Part shown: positions 11,700 to 22,745 of the stretch, in pieces
Numbering within the stretch: position 1 is the stretch's first letter
Layout of the letters: each line of letters begins with the position of its first letter
NCBI RefSeq assembly: GCF_905171775.1
Contig: NC_053501.1
Span: 12,678,844-12,742,843 of the forward strand
From: Rana temporaria
Taxonomy: Eukaryota > Chordata > Amphibia > Anura > Ranidae
Direction of reading: 5' to 3'
Length of the DNA: 64,000 bases
Program-made: the position numbers and the translations under genes
Notes under the pieces: model-generated
Databases searched by the model: none
What the model saw: the letters and a program-made list of their open reading frames with translations, nothing else
What the model was told of the DNA's origin: nothing

Positions 11700-12187
11700 C
11701 ACAAAAGTAAGTACACCCCTCACATTTTTGTAAATATTTTATTATACCTTTTCATGTGACAACACTGAAGAAATGACACTTTGCTACAATGTTGTGTAGT
11801 GAGTGTACAGCTTGTATAACAGTGTACATTTGCTGTCACCCTCAAAATGACTCAACACACAGCCATTATTGCAAAATGAAGGAAAAACGTTCTGGACAGC
11901 CGCACTCCAAAAATTAATTGCTTTTATTGTAAAATCAAAAAAACACACAAAAAGCATGCCACAGCAGACGGGGTAAAAACCTGACGCGTTTCACACCAAA
12001 CTTTCGTGCTTATTCATTTTGTTGCCAGTGGTTTAGACATTCATGGCTGTGCGTTGAGTTATTTTGAGGGGGCAGCAAATTTACACTGTTATACAAGCTG
12101 TACACTCACTACACAACATTGTAGATACAAAGTATCATTTCTTCAGTGCGGTCACATGAAAAGATAGAAGAAAATATTTACAAGGGT
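11700..12187. mobile_element. Palindromic Tc1/mariner-like element with foreign loop
   Basis: The left arm 11700-11880 (CACAAAAGTAAGTACACCCC...) and right arm about 12018-12187 are diverged reverse complements of each other, making a snapback with ~180-bp arms. The loop 11881-12017 holds a different repeat (ACGCGTTTCACACCAAACTT). The arms resemble the end of a vertebrate Tc1/mariner family. No transposase is present. Confidence 0.7.
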
Positions 12188-12769
12188 GCACAATCAGACT
12201 AATCAGTCCAGTAGTTTGCATGGCAGCAGTCAGCAGGTAGATTCGGCAGCAGGGCAGGCTGGTAGTAGATGAGCTGGCATGATGCTTGGCTGGAGGCAGA
12301 CTGTACTAAGCAGCTGGAAGCAGGAACCAGATGGAAGCTTGCTGGACTGGGACCTGTAGCAGGCTGGATGAGCGAGGTGCAGGGTCAGACAAGCCAGGTC
12401 AGATATAGACGGCTAACAGCAGGATGGGCGAGTAAAAAGATAAGTCAGCACTGGGAGATCAATCAAGCAGAAACAGGAGGCATAATCCAAGACAAGCCGG
12501 GTCGGGGCAGGTAGCAGACAAACGTAGGTCAGAGGTAAGCCAGATCAAGATCAGCAGTCACCCGGAATCAGGAACAACACACAGAAACTGCAGACCAAAC
12601 AGCAATGAGCCCAAACTGAAGGCTGTTTAAATAACCCGCTTGGTGCCAGCATTAGTGACAGATTTTTCCCTGGACTATGCACATCTGCCCGGGCATTTGC
12701 CAGTCTGAGCATGCTCATATGTGTGCACTGAGAGATTTCATCAGCACCAAGGACATGCCTTTCCTGACA
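12188..12769 (-). mobile_element. LTR-like fragment, reverse orientation
   Basis: It ends TTCCTGACA at 12769 (TGTCA... when read on the minus strand), like the solo LTRs at 14403 and 27739, and has a TTTAAATAA box near 12630. The other end and a target duplication are not found, so it is probably truncated. Confidence 0.45.
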
Positions 12770-12897
12770 GTATAGATGTGAACAGGAGCACATATAGAAG
12801 AGTGTGGAGAGTGTAAGCGATACACAAAATATTTTTTTGGGTTATAAAATAAATACATACCAGGTCACAAGATTATACTATGTAGTGCCCTCTACTA

Positions 12898-13082
12898 CAG
12901 TGTTTCTCAACTCCAGTCCTCAAGGCGCCCCAACAGGTCATGTTTTCAGGCTCTCCATTATTTTTCACAGGTGATATGATCAGTTTCACGGCCTTAGTAA
13001 TTACCACAGCCGTTTCATCGGAGGGAAATCCTGAAAACATGACCTGTTGGGGCGCCTTGAGGGTTGGAGTTGAGAAATACTG
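12898..13082. mobile_element. hAT-like MITE with perfect 8-bp TSD
   Basis: Termini CAGTGTTTCTCAACTCCAGT and GAGTTGAGAAATACTG are inverted. It is flanked by CTCTACTA at 12890-12897 and 13083-13090. At 185 bp it is the shortest intact element in the window and is clearly non-autonomous. Eight-bp duplications and CAG/CTG ends are standard for hAT. Confidence 0.92.
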
Positions 13083-13090
13083 CTCTACTA

Positions 13091-14397
13091 TATAGGTAGG
13101 TGATAGAGGTAATGTTTTTTTTTGTGATAGCTGCCAGACAGGTAAATTTAGGCAGGCCTATGTTGAATGCTAGGCTTTCTTGTTTTGATCTGGGGGGAAG
13201 GGAGTGGTTAGTGTAGCAGTGGGTGTGACCACCTGTCCTTTAGTTCTTGAGTGCCTCCCCTGCTTCCAATGAGAATGTTCTGGAAGAGGGGCAGGGCTGG
13301 GGACTTGAGTGACAGGGAGTTCATGTGAGGAGCCCTGACCAATCCCCAACTGGAATTGGCAGGGGGCAGGCCTCCTTCATAAACTCAGGTCCAGCCCACT
13401 GGAGGGGAGTTTTCGGCTGGGTGAAGTGAAGAATGGAGTGTTAGACTGCAACAGGAGGCCCATACCAATCTGGGGGTGTACAGGCCATGGCGGAGGAGCT
13501 CTGGAGCTGGGAGGGAGCCTCTCCTTACACGGACATGTAGGAGGTGTCCTGGAACAGAGGAGCTGGAGAAGCAGTCGGTACGCATGGTCTGGGTAAATTC
13601 TTCATCAAGGATTTAGGACAGGAGAAGTTCGGTAAATGTGACACAGTGGATATCTGCAGGAGGCATGCCAAGGGAGCTGGGTGCAAGCCCAGAGGAGAGA
13701 CTGTGGGGTTTTGTGTCAAATCGCTGTGGCCAGAGGACACAGGGTTTGCAAGAAGGACTGGCCGTGCATCAGTAGTCCACCGACCATTTTGTGCTGCTAA
13801 TTAACCTGGGCCATCAAGAAGGGGTACTACATGCCTCTGGCCTATCAGAATTCAGCAAAGTCCAGCAACCATCAGGGATTATTCAGAGTGATCTCTGGTG
13901 CAGTGTGAAGATGATGGGGCAGAAAGACTAACGCCGTGGCAGTGAAGTTTGTGCAGGAGGAGAAGAGTCCTGGGAGTAACAGTCTGCAGGAGTTGTGTAG
14001 AGGAGGAGGAATTGTCTGCAGGGGTTGTGCAGAGGAGGAAGTAAAGTTGAGACTGCCAAGGTTAGAGTCCATCATTTTTTTATAAGTGCAACATTCCATA
14101 CCCTTTCCCTCAACCAAGTTATATCCCCCAAGTAAATGACTGTTCATTGTCTACTGGAGAGTGATGTTTGAAGGTCTGGCAGCAGGGTGAATATGGTGGA
14201 TGATAGTAACTAGTAGCAACCATCCGCTACTACTACATTTTACTTCTAGATAATAGCTTGACTTGTTTTTTTGCTTTGTTTGCCTTAGGTATTACTACTT
14301 ACCTAGAGTAGTAGATAGAAAGCCCTTCCATTTCAGGCTGCTGCCTCTTTGAAGACCACCACTCTCTTTGGTGATGCCAAAAGGCAAAACGCTAAAA
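13091..14397. other. Gene-free stretch, probably old interspersed repeat
   Basis: Relatively purine-rich (GGAGGAGCTCTGGAGCTGGG and similar), with no protein similarity I can name. The frames at 13385-13804 overlap on both strands and carry no domain. It may be internal sequence of a degraded retroelement; unproven. Confidence 0.35.
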
Positions 14398-14402
14398 GTA
14401 CC

Positions 14403-15079
14403 TGTCAGAGAACCAACCGTGGAAGAACTGGTAGATCTGTCCTGCACGGACCAACGAGCACAGGGCGCATTCACACTAGCACACGCATGGGCAACAATTC
14501 TGTGAACTCAGTGTTCTTTACTGCGCACGCACGTGCACCAGTACGCATGCAATGCAGGCGGGACTCCTGGCGTCAGTGCGCTATTTAAAGCTTGCTGCAG
14601 CAGTTACCAACCCTTCAGCCCTTGATGTGATCCTAAGTTCCTGTTCCTGTTTCCTTGTATTCCTGTTGACGACCCCACTTACCTGACCAGTCTTCTCTGT
14701 GCATGAACCCTGGCTTGTCTCTCGGCCTATCCTGTGTCCTGTTCCTGTCTGCTTGATCCAGTGTATGACCTTGGCTTGCCTTCTGACCTTTTCCAGTAAC
14801 TTCCTCTCTGCTTGCTACCTGTGTATGACTCCCGGCTTGGCTCCTGACTCCGCCCCTGGGTTTTCCTGCCATACCACCTCATGCGGTACTTCCGTGGTAC
14901 CCCTGCCTGACTGCGTATCCTGGTCTACAGCTGATCTCCAACATCTACTCAGCAAGTCGCAGCTGGCAACTCCTGCATCTCTGGGCATAGCACCCCCTGT
15001 GTCACCTCCAGGGGGCGTTCTGCACTTAGTCGCAAGGGAAGCCCTCTCAGCACTTCGGCCTCTGGTAAGGTACGTGACA
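14403..15079 (+). mobile_element. Solo LTR, 677 bp, TSD GTACC
   Basis: It begins TGTCAGAGAACC and ends GTACGTGACA, so the ends are TG...CA with the inverted pair TGTCA/TGACA. Perfect 5-bp duplications GTACC lie at 14398-14402 and 15080-15084. The interior is pyrimidine-rich (repeated CCTGT, GTGTATGAC). A 5-bp duplication fits a Ty3/gypsy-like element whose interior was lost by LTR-LTR recombination. The family name is inference. Confidence 0.88.
14581..14590 (+). promoter_or_regulatory. Possible LTR TATA-like box
   Basis: CTATTTAAAG lies about 180 bp into the solo LTR. TTTAAA-type or TATA-like words also occur in the LTR-like sequences near 12630, 27855 and 38870. This is a positional guess only. 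Confidence 0.3.
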
Positions 15080-15084
15080 GTACC

Positions 15085-16204
15085 ATCAGGCTGATTTCGA
15101 TACACCCGGAGATACTTAGCAAGACTGTGTTTCAGGAAATTGAAGCTACCATTGGGAGGATATAATTTGACTGTAATGGTGGCTTGTGATGGAGCCCCTG
15201 GGAACTTCTTGTGGTTTCTTGAAAGCCCAGTTGAGAAACCGTATAGTAAAGGTTATGTCTGGGCCAGTCAGTAGCATACAACTGTGATTCTGAATAAAAT
15301 ATTTGAAATTTAATTTGAGAAATAGTTTCCATCTGCAAAACTAGTTGTGCCTGTTGTTGCTGAAGACTCAGAAGCCTTAACGTGTTTAACACTTAAAAGA
15401 CCAGACATTTGTGACACGTCAAATCATCTTCAAGCCCCTTTGAAGATAATTTTGAAAACGTTGCCGCGCCATCCCAGTATTACATGTGACAAACTTTCAC
15501 TTCTGATTAAACAGAGAAAAGCCTTCTAACGTGTTGTCTAAGTTAACATGAAAAGGAAAAGAAAAGCCTGGATCTTCCCTGAAAAGAAGTACAAGAAGAG
15601 GGATGCTTCAACTTTTGTCGCATTGTTGGTTAACATAGTTGCCCTTGACATAACAAAGTGCTGACTTGCAGTCTGGAAACAGCTGGAGGTAAGTGGGAAA
15701 GGTCAGCCAATGTTTCAGCTGTCACTCTGAAATTCCTTAGGTAGTAAAGATTAAATTGAATAGCAGTCAAGGAAAAAGGTGTTCAAGAAGGCTTGAAGGA
15801 TGGAAAATGCAGTGTAGTATTTTTATTTATTTTTTTTAAAACATAATCACTGGTGATAATTGAGGGTTTGAGCCAACAAGACATGAATACTTGCCATTAA
15901 AATTGACTTATTCTGGCATTTATCTCTTGCACCTTGGCTCTAAGGCTAACCAATTCCATGCAGTTGCCGGCATCCCAATCGTCTTCAAAATCCTGATACT
16001 TTAACCCCTTTCATTGTGTCCAAAGCCTTTCATTGTGTACAACTGTCATGTGATCTGCTGTGATTGGCCACACGGACCAGTACAGTGATCTGTCATTGGC
16101 CATGTCTGGTAAACACGGTGGGTGACAGATCGTGCCATGATATAGACAAGGCAGGGGAAGAAGAAGGGGGAGGCATTTTCCTTAAAAACGCATTGGCTCA
16201 ACCT
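15085..16204. other. Gene-free stretch
   Basis: 15085-15990 is AT-rich and unrecognised. 15990-16180 contains TGTGATTGGCCACACGG-type words common in the TTAA families and is probably an old fragment of one. No gene found. Confidence 0.35.
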
Positions 16205-16207
16205 TAT

Positions 16208-16971
16208 GACCCAGATTCACAAAGCACTTACGCCGACGTATAACAAGTTATGCCGACGTAAGTGCAAATGTGCGCCGTCGTATCTGTGCGCCAGACTCAC
16301 AAACTAATATGCGTCTAAAAACAGGCTTCACCCCGCCAACGTAACTTGCCTACGCCGGCGTTGGGTGGGCGCACATTTAGGCTGGACGCATGGTGGCTCT
16401 CCCATTGATTAGCCATTCAAATATGCAAATGAGGGAAATACGGCGATTCACGAACGTGCGTGTGCCCGGTGCAGGCTACGCGAGATGCGCGTAAGTTGTA
16501 CGTCCGGCGTAAAGTTATGCCCCATAAAGGAGGTGCAACCCAGCAGCAGACATGCAAAGGTCTGCACCAGGGAACACAAGCCGGCGTATTTTACGTTGGA
16601 CGTGTGTCTGGCTGGGCATAGGTTACGTTCACGTCGTACGCAGTGATCCGGCGTTGTTTAGGCAGTTGTTCCGACGTGGTTGTGAGCAGGCACAGGGGGA
16701 TGTGTCCACGTCACGGCGCATGCGCCGTTCGTGATACGTATCTGTCTGGCGCTCGGCCCATCATTTGCATGGGGTCACGCCTCATTTGCATGGGTCACGC
16801 CCACTTCCACCTACGCCAGCTTACTCCTTCGAAACCCATGCCGCGCTGGCGCAGCGTTGGGAGCACTGGCTTGCTGAATTCCATGCTTGCCTCTCTGCGC
16901 TGCATTGGCATAACGTACAGTGGTTACTCTACGGCTGCGTAATGTGCGCCCACACTCTGTGAATCTGGGTC
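16208..16971 (+). mobile_element. CpG-rich MITE, full length (copy D), TSD TAT
   Basis: Termini GACCCAGATTCACAAAG and TGTGAATCTGGGTC, with TAT duplicated at 16205-16207 and 16972-16974. It contains serial hairpins rich in TACGCCGGCG and a divergent 3' half with repeated CATTTGCATGGG words. Closest in layout to copy G (26841-27584). Confidence 0.9.
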
Positions 16972-16974
16972 TAT

Positions 16975-17485
16975 GCTTTTGTTAAGATTTTGTTTTTGTT
17001 TTTTGGGGAACGCCTTTTATACTGGGTGCTCTCCAGAACCTACTCCAGGAATGGTTGAATGGAAGTTCAAATATGTTGGCAGGCAGTCCTCATCAATTTT
17101 CTTCATGAACTGTGTACTTATCTATTTGCTTTCATTTGAAAACGGGGCTTTGCTGCTTCGAGAGCGTCGTGTCATATACTGGAATTGTGTGGATTCTCCC
17201 GCCCCCTCTGGCTCTAGGAGGTGATTGATGTATTGATTTATATGATGAATAGGAAATGAATTCACACTCTAAATAAAGATCTCTGACTATCACAATGCAT
17301 TTAATGAACGGCCGCTCAAGGTTTTCTGCTCCACAAAAATGTAGGATGATAAGAATCGACAGAACAAAGGAAGTGAACAGATGTGAACGGCGCCAGGATT
17401 CTCGCAGAACGCACATATTCCTTATTTTGTATTTGTTTTGATTAAAGGAAAAATAAACCGTTATGTATTGCTTTAATTTTTTGTT
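16975..17485. other. Gene-free stretch
   Basis: No domain or repeat termini recognised. The minus-strand frame 17132-17629 has no known motif and crosses into a transposon fragment. Confidence 0.35.
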
Positions 17486-17840
17486 GAACCCTTTCGCTGC
17501 CAGAGACGTTTTTGCATTTTTCTTGCACACAAGTAAAATAATTTTAGGCCTGAAGATTACACAAAAAAACCCCAAACATATATTTTCTGAAAGCAGAAAA
17601 CCTAGAGAATAAAATAGTGATAGCTCCAATTTTTTATGTCACACTTAATTCTCACAAGGGTCTAGGAAACTCAAACTTTTAGTAAAAAACACACTGAAGT
17701 GAATTCTAGGGCAAAGAAACACATAAAACTACCCACATTTTTGGTAAAATATAAAAAATGAGGTTGCACTGAGTAATTAGATACCCAACATGTCAAACCT
17801 TAAATTGTGCACCCGATAAATGGTGACAACTTCAGTACCC
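17486..17840 (+). mobile_element. TTAA-family (P1-like) fragment
   Basis: It starts ACCCTTTCGCTGCCAGAGAC and includes AGATACCCAACATGTCAAAC, shared with the fragments at 29800-30180 and 48040-48560. It is cut off on the right near a short palindromic repeat. Confidence 0.5.
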
Positions 17841-17874
17841 TATATTTTCTATATGCGAAAATATCTATATGCGT

Positions 17875-17948
17875 ATTTCTACGAACGATCGAACATATGA
17901 TGTTCGAGTCGAACATACGTTCGACTCGAACACGAAGCTCATCTCTAC
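17875..17948. repeat. Short palindromic repeat built on TCGAACAT/ATGTTCGA
   Basis: Successive inverted words GATCGAACATATGATGTTCG and GTCGAACATACGTTCGACTC form overlapping palindromes, ending GAGCTCATCTCTACTT-like at the junction with the LINE fragment. Probably the end of a separate small element. Confidence 0.5.
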
Positions 17949-18417
17949 TTAGGGGACCATGTAGATCATATAGAGCACAAGATGAGGGAATTTACTGATG
18001 CGCACAACAAACTGGTTGATGCCCATAATGAGAAAGGAGGAGGAAATAGACACACTTAAGGCCAAGCTGGCAGACCTTGAAGATTGGGCTCGCAGAAGTA
18101 ATATAAAGTTCAGAGGAGTGTCGGAAATGGTCCTTTTGGCTGATCTTCACCGCTATATACAGCAACTGATTTCCACCCTATTGCCAGACATCCCTCACCG
18201 AGAGGTCATAGTGAATTGGGCTCATAGGCTTCCCAAGCCTAATCATCTACCTGATAATGTGCCCCGTGACATCTTTCCTAGGATCCACTTTTATCACATA
18301 AAAGATGAGCTCATGCAGTCAGCAAGACGCAACTCCCCCCTCCCAGATCCTTATGCCTACCTCCAACTTTACACGGATCTCTCACAACATACTATCATGG
18401 CACACAAAAAGCTAAAT
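17949..18417 (+). pseudogene. L1/Tx1-type LINE ORF1 fragment (frameshifted)
   Basis: The region encodes a coiled-coil segment followed by a core resembling the RNA-binding ORF1 protein of L1/Tx1 LINEs: LADLEDWARRSNIKFRGV, then VNWAHRLPKP and PRIHFYHIKDELM. ORF1p coats LINE RNA and acts as a nucleic-acid chaperone. The frame open from 17998 is preceded by in-family sequence in another frame (LGDHVDHIEHKMREF from 17949), so a one-base indel near 18035 breaks it. It stops at the edge of the tandem array at 18418, whose first bases supply the stop codon. No RT is nearby, so this is an isolated fragment. Confidence 0.8.
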
Positions 18418-19132
18418 AGGCTGATATAAAGTAGACTTCAATAGAATAAGTTGTTAATACCCAAACTTTATATATAGCAGAACACTGAGGTTACCATCAA
18501 TGCAAAGACTGGTAAGGTTCACCCTAATTATGGTAGATTTAAAAATAAAAAATAAAAAACATGAAATCGCTGCCTGATTTCGTGACTTAATTTCCCATTT
18601 AAATGTATTTTTTATAAACAGGCTGATATAAAGTGGACTTCAACTGGAGGTGTTGGGAATACCTAAGCTTAAACATTTATAACAAGACACCAAAGTTACC
18701 ATCAATGCAAAAATTAGAAAGGTGCACCATAATTATGGTAGATTTAAAAAAAAAATTAAATCCTTAACAGATTTTGTTTTACCTAAAAATCGAATTATTT
18801 ATTTTTTATAACCAGGCTGATATAAAATGGATTTAAATGGGAAGAGTTGGGAACACTCAAACATAAGCATTTGTAACAGAACTCCAGGGTTGCCATCAAT
18901 GAAAAAATGGCGTGGTGCACCATAACTATGCTAGATTAAAAAAAACATGGATTTTATTACCTAATCTCCAATTTCAATATTTTTTTTATAGATAGGCTGA
19001 TATAAATTGGATTTCAATGGGAGGAGCTGGGAACACCCAAATTTAAGCATTTGTAACAGAACTTTAGGGTTACCATCAATACAAAAATTGGTGTGGTGCA
19101 CCATAACTATGACGGGGGAAAAAAAACATGGA

Positions 19133-19829
19133 GGGCCAGATTCACAGAATAGATACGACGGCGTATCTCCTGATACACCGTCGTATCTCTTGTCCTATCT
19201 ATGCGGCTGATTCATAGAATCAGTTCCGCATAGATAGCCCTAAGATCCGACTGGTGTAATTGACTTACACTGTCGGATCTTAGGATGCAATACTTCGGCA
19301 GCTGCTGGGTGGAGTTTGCGTAGTTTTCCTGCGTCGGGTATGCTAATGAGCATTTACGGCGATCCACAACGGTTTTCGCGTTCGTTACGTCATCGCTATA
19401 ATTTTTTTCCCGTCGCAAAGTTACACCTGCTTTAACATGGCTTAACTTTAGTCGAGCCATGTTAAAGTATGGCCGTCGTTCCCGGGTCGAATTTCAATTT
19501 TTTTTTGTTTTGGCGTAAGACGTCCGGGAATACGAATGGACGCTACGCACGTTGCCGTTCTAAAAAATGACGTCACATCGCGCAAAGCACGGCGGTAATT
19601 TATAAACTGAGCATGCGCAGTACGTCCGGCGCTGGAGCGCGCCTAATTTAAATGGTAGACGCCCCATTTGAATTGGGCGGGCTTGCGCCGGACGTGTTTA
19701 CGATACACCACCGCAAGTTTACAGGTAAGTGCTTTGTGGATCAGGCACTTACACTGAAAACTTGCGGCAGTGTAACGTAAACGGGTTACGTCGCCGCCGC
19801 AACGAGACGAGAATACGAGAATCTGGCCC
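19133..19829 (+). mobile_element. CpG-rich MITE (copy E), TSD GGA, in tandem unit 4
   Basis: Termini GGGCCAGATTCACAG and GAGAATCTGGCCC, with GGA duplicated at 19130-19132 and 19830-19832. Hairpins: CTGATTCATAGAATCAG (about 19207-19223) and a pair around 19247-19280 with a GTCGGATCTTA arm. A GCATGCGCAGTACGTCCGGC block lies near 19610. The pre-insertion sequence is visible in sister units, so the 3-bp duplication is secure. Confidence 0.93.
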
Positions 19830-19958
19830 GGAATCCCTACCTGATTGTATTACCTAATTTTCAATTTTAATTTATTTTTTATAACTAGGCTGATATAAAG
19901 TGTACTTCAAAGGGAGGTGTTGGGAATACCTAAGCTTACATTTATAACAGAACACAAA

Positions 19959-20624
19959 GGGCCAGATCCACAAAAGGGATACGCCGGCGTATCTACTGAT
20001 ACGCCGTCGTATCCCTGTTTCTATCTATGCGACTGATTCACAGAATCAGTTACGCATAGATATTCCTAAGATCCGGCAGGTGTAATAGTTTTACACTGTC
20101 GGATCTTAGGATGCAATACCGCGACCGCCGCTGGGGGCATTTCTCGTCGAAATGCCGCGTCGGGTATGCAAATTAGCACTTACAGAGATCCACGAAGCGG
20201 TTTCCCTTTGCAAACGCAAAATTAGGGCTACTTTTACAAAGTGTAAAGTTAGTACACCATGTAAAAGTAGACCCTTCTTTCCCGCGACGCTGTCAAATTT
20301 TTGTTTAAAACATTTTTTTTTCCCGCCGCATCTCTTTTTTTTCCCGACGCAACTTTTTTTACCCGGCGTGATTCACAAAACTCGGCGTAATGTAATTTTG
20401 CGCAATGCACGTCGGGAAAATCGCGTCCGGCGCGGGAGCGCGCCTAATTTAAATGGGACTCGCCCCATTAGATTGGGCCCGCCTTGCGCCGGACGAATTT
20501 AAGTTACGCCGCTGAACATTTCTAGGTAAGTGCTTTGTGGATCGGGCACTTAGGTAGAGATTTTGCGGCGGTGTAACTTAAATAGGAAGATTTAAGTTAA
20601 GCCCGCTCGTTGTGGATCTGGCCC
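19959..20624 (+). mobile_element. CpG-rich MITE (copy F), TSD AAA, in tandem unit 5
   Basis: Termini GGGCCAGATCCACAAA and TTGTGGATCTGGCCC, with AAA at 19956-19958 and 20625-20627. The empty site in unit 2 reads CACCAAAGTTACC, confirming the boundary. It belongs to the same subfamily as copies H and J (CACAAAAGGGATACGCCG start). Confidence 0.93.
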
Positions 20625-20925
20625 AAAGTTACCATCAATGCAAATATTGGGTGCACCATAAGTATGGCAGATAAAAAAAAAAAAAGAAATGAAATCCTTG
20701 CCTGACTTTTATTACCTAAATTCTAATTGAATTTTTGTTTTAAAAATAGGCTGCTTTAAAATGGATTTCAATGGGAGGAGCTGGGAACACCCAAACGTAA
20801 GCATTTGTAAGAGAACCTCAGGGTTATCACCAGTACAAAAAGTGGTGTGGTGCACCATAACTATGCTGGGTTAAAAAAATAGAATCCCAATCTGATTTTT
20901 ATTGCTTGCTGCAGGGCACTTTTAA

Positions 20926-21663
20926 TATCTCATGTACGATAAATTGAAAATCGTGTTCTGCTTTGTCTTTGAGAGCGACATTTTTATTTTTTTTTTACCT
21001 CCTGGAACCTACAAGGAAATACTTATCTGAGAATGACAGCGCCTCGAATGATCTCACACACCGTATGACACAACTCAAGACTTTTACTTTTAAAGTACGC
21101 TTAGGTGAGTCAAAATGTGCCTTCCCAGAGAACCATGAAGGACAGACGATTTGACAAGAATAATCACCCGACATGGCTAAAAATATAACTGTCCAAAGTG
21201 TGCGTCCCTGAAGATGACTCAAGTCTGGGCAGGAACGCGCCCTGCCAGCGCTGACAGCTCCTGACAGGTCTGCTGCGGTTTGATAGGAAAGTGGTGCATT
21301 TGTCCAAAACGGTATGAAATGTTAAAGACTTCCAGCGCCAAGTGAACTCCGGCTGCTGATAGCTTAATGTGAGAGAAGGCCTACAGTGCTCCGTTCTTGG
21401 AGAATTAGATATTTAACCTGAGTGGTAGAACTGCTTGTGTCTTATGACAAGTGGAAAATGCCCGGAGGCTGGCGAGGAGTAGCAGCAAGAAAGAGTTCTT
21501 GATTATTGCACTGGTGATATGGGATTAATGCATTTCGGTGGAAGATTATGTGATAATGCAGTTCACAGAACACTGATGAGGGGTAATGGGCCGAGGGGTC
21601 ATTTCGCTGAGAGTTAAATATTGCATGGATTTCTCCATTAAAGCGATACTAAATACGCAATGT
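20926..21663. other. Gene-free stretch
   Basis: Mixed composition with no recognised repeat termini; could be single-copy. No coding frame shows a domain. Confidence 0.35.
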
Positions 21664-21904
21664 TTAACCACTTGTCATCCAAGGACATTCCTGTAAGTCC
21701 TTGAGTTGCAGCTACAGGCATCATCCCAGTATCTTTTTTTTGGCCAGCGATGCAGCAATCCTAAAGGTTATATAGCAGCTGGATCACTTTTACAGGTGGC
21801 AGGAGGGCCCCCCGCTGCCTTCTGCCACCCTCTGGGGCTCTCTTGGCCCACCCAGGATTGCAGCCGGCAGGTTGCTCGGGCTGACCATAGAGATCATAAA
21901 GGAC

Positions 21905-22745
21905 TAGGGGTGCAACGGATCGAAAAACTCACGGATCGGATCGATTCTCGGATCAGAGTCACGGATCGGATAATTTTTCGGATCAGCAAAAAATAAAAAA
22001 GTTATTGCCCCCACCTCACTGTAACATCCACCATTGCCCCCACCTCACTGTAACATCCACCATTGCCCCCACCTCACTGTAACATCCACCATTGCCCCCC
22101 CTCACTGTAACATCCACCATTGCCCCCACCTCACTGTAACATCCACCATTGCCCCCACCTCACTGTAACATCCACCATTGCCCCCACCTCACTGTAACAT
22201 CCACCATTGCCCCCCCTCACTGTAACATCCAGTCATCCACCATTGCCCCCACTCATCACTGTAATGTCCACCATCGCCCCCCCCTCACTGTAACATCCAC
22301 CATTGCCCCCACCTCACTGTAACATCCACCATTGCCCCCCCTCACTGTAACATCCAGTCATCCACCATTGCCCCCACTCATCACTGTAATGTCCACCATT
22401 GCCCCCCACTCGTCATCACTGTTCCAGTCCAACATTGCCCCCAATAGTAATCACTGTAATAATAGCCAGTCCAACATTGCCAAAACTCACTGTACTTGCA
22501 CTAGGCGCTCTTGCAGAATAGCCGGCTAGAAGATCCACGAGCAGATGAGGGAGGGGTGATGATGTCAGCGCGCACCTAGGCAGCCGCCGCCACCGGGTGT
22601 ACCAAGATGGCCGACCGCTCCGGAGCTAGGCCGAAGCCGCGGCCTTTCCCGAGGCAGCGGTGCGCTCCGTGGATCGCGTTCTGTGCCGATCCAAACAGGT
22701 CGACCCGTTCGGATCACGGATAGTTCACGATCCGTTGCACCACTA
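21905..22745. mobile_element. hAT-like element with perfect 8-bp TSD TAAAGGAC
   Basis: Termini TAGGGGTGCAACGGATCG and GATCCGTTGCACCACTA are inverted. TAAAGGAC is duplicated at 21897-21904 and 22746-22753. Subterminal zones repeat CGGATCGGATC-like words on both sides, a possible transposase-binding cluster. The centre is an ATTGCCCCCACCTCACTG minisatellite. No transposase: non-autonomous. Confidence 0.93.
22006..22480. repeat. ~29-bp minisatellite inside the hAT element
   Basis: Units of CATTGCCCCCACCTCACTGT plus AACATCCAC repeat about 13 times with small deletions, then decay toward 22480. Entirely inside the element at 21905-22745. Confidence 0.88.

Larger units (their letters stand above)
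18418..20925 (+). repeat. Tandem array of six ~180-200 bp units, split by two MITEs
   Basis: Each unit opens AGGCTGATATAAA (last copy AGGCTGCTTTAAA) and contains CCATCAATGCAAA-like and GGTGCACCATAA words, then an A-rich run and a T-rich tail. Starts are at 18418, 18620, 18814, 18994, 19887 and 20748. Removing the MITEs at 19133-19829 and 19959-20624 restores units 4 and 5 to about 196 bp. Confidence 0.9.

Noticed and set aside
17132..17629. 165-codon minus-strand frame
   Set aside because: Crosses from unknown DNA into a TTAA-family fragment; no recognised motif.
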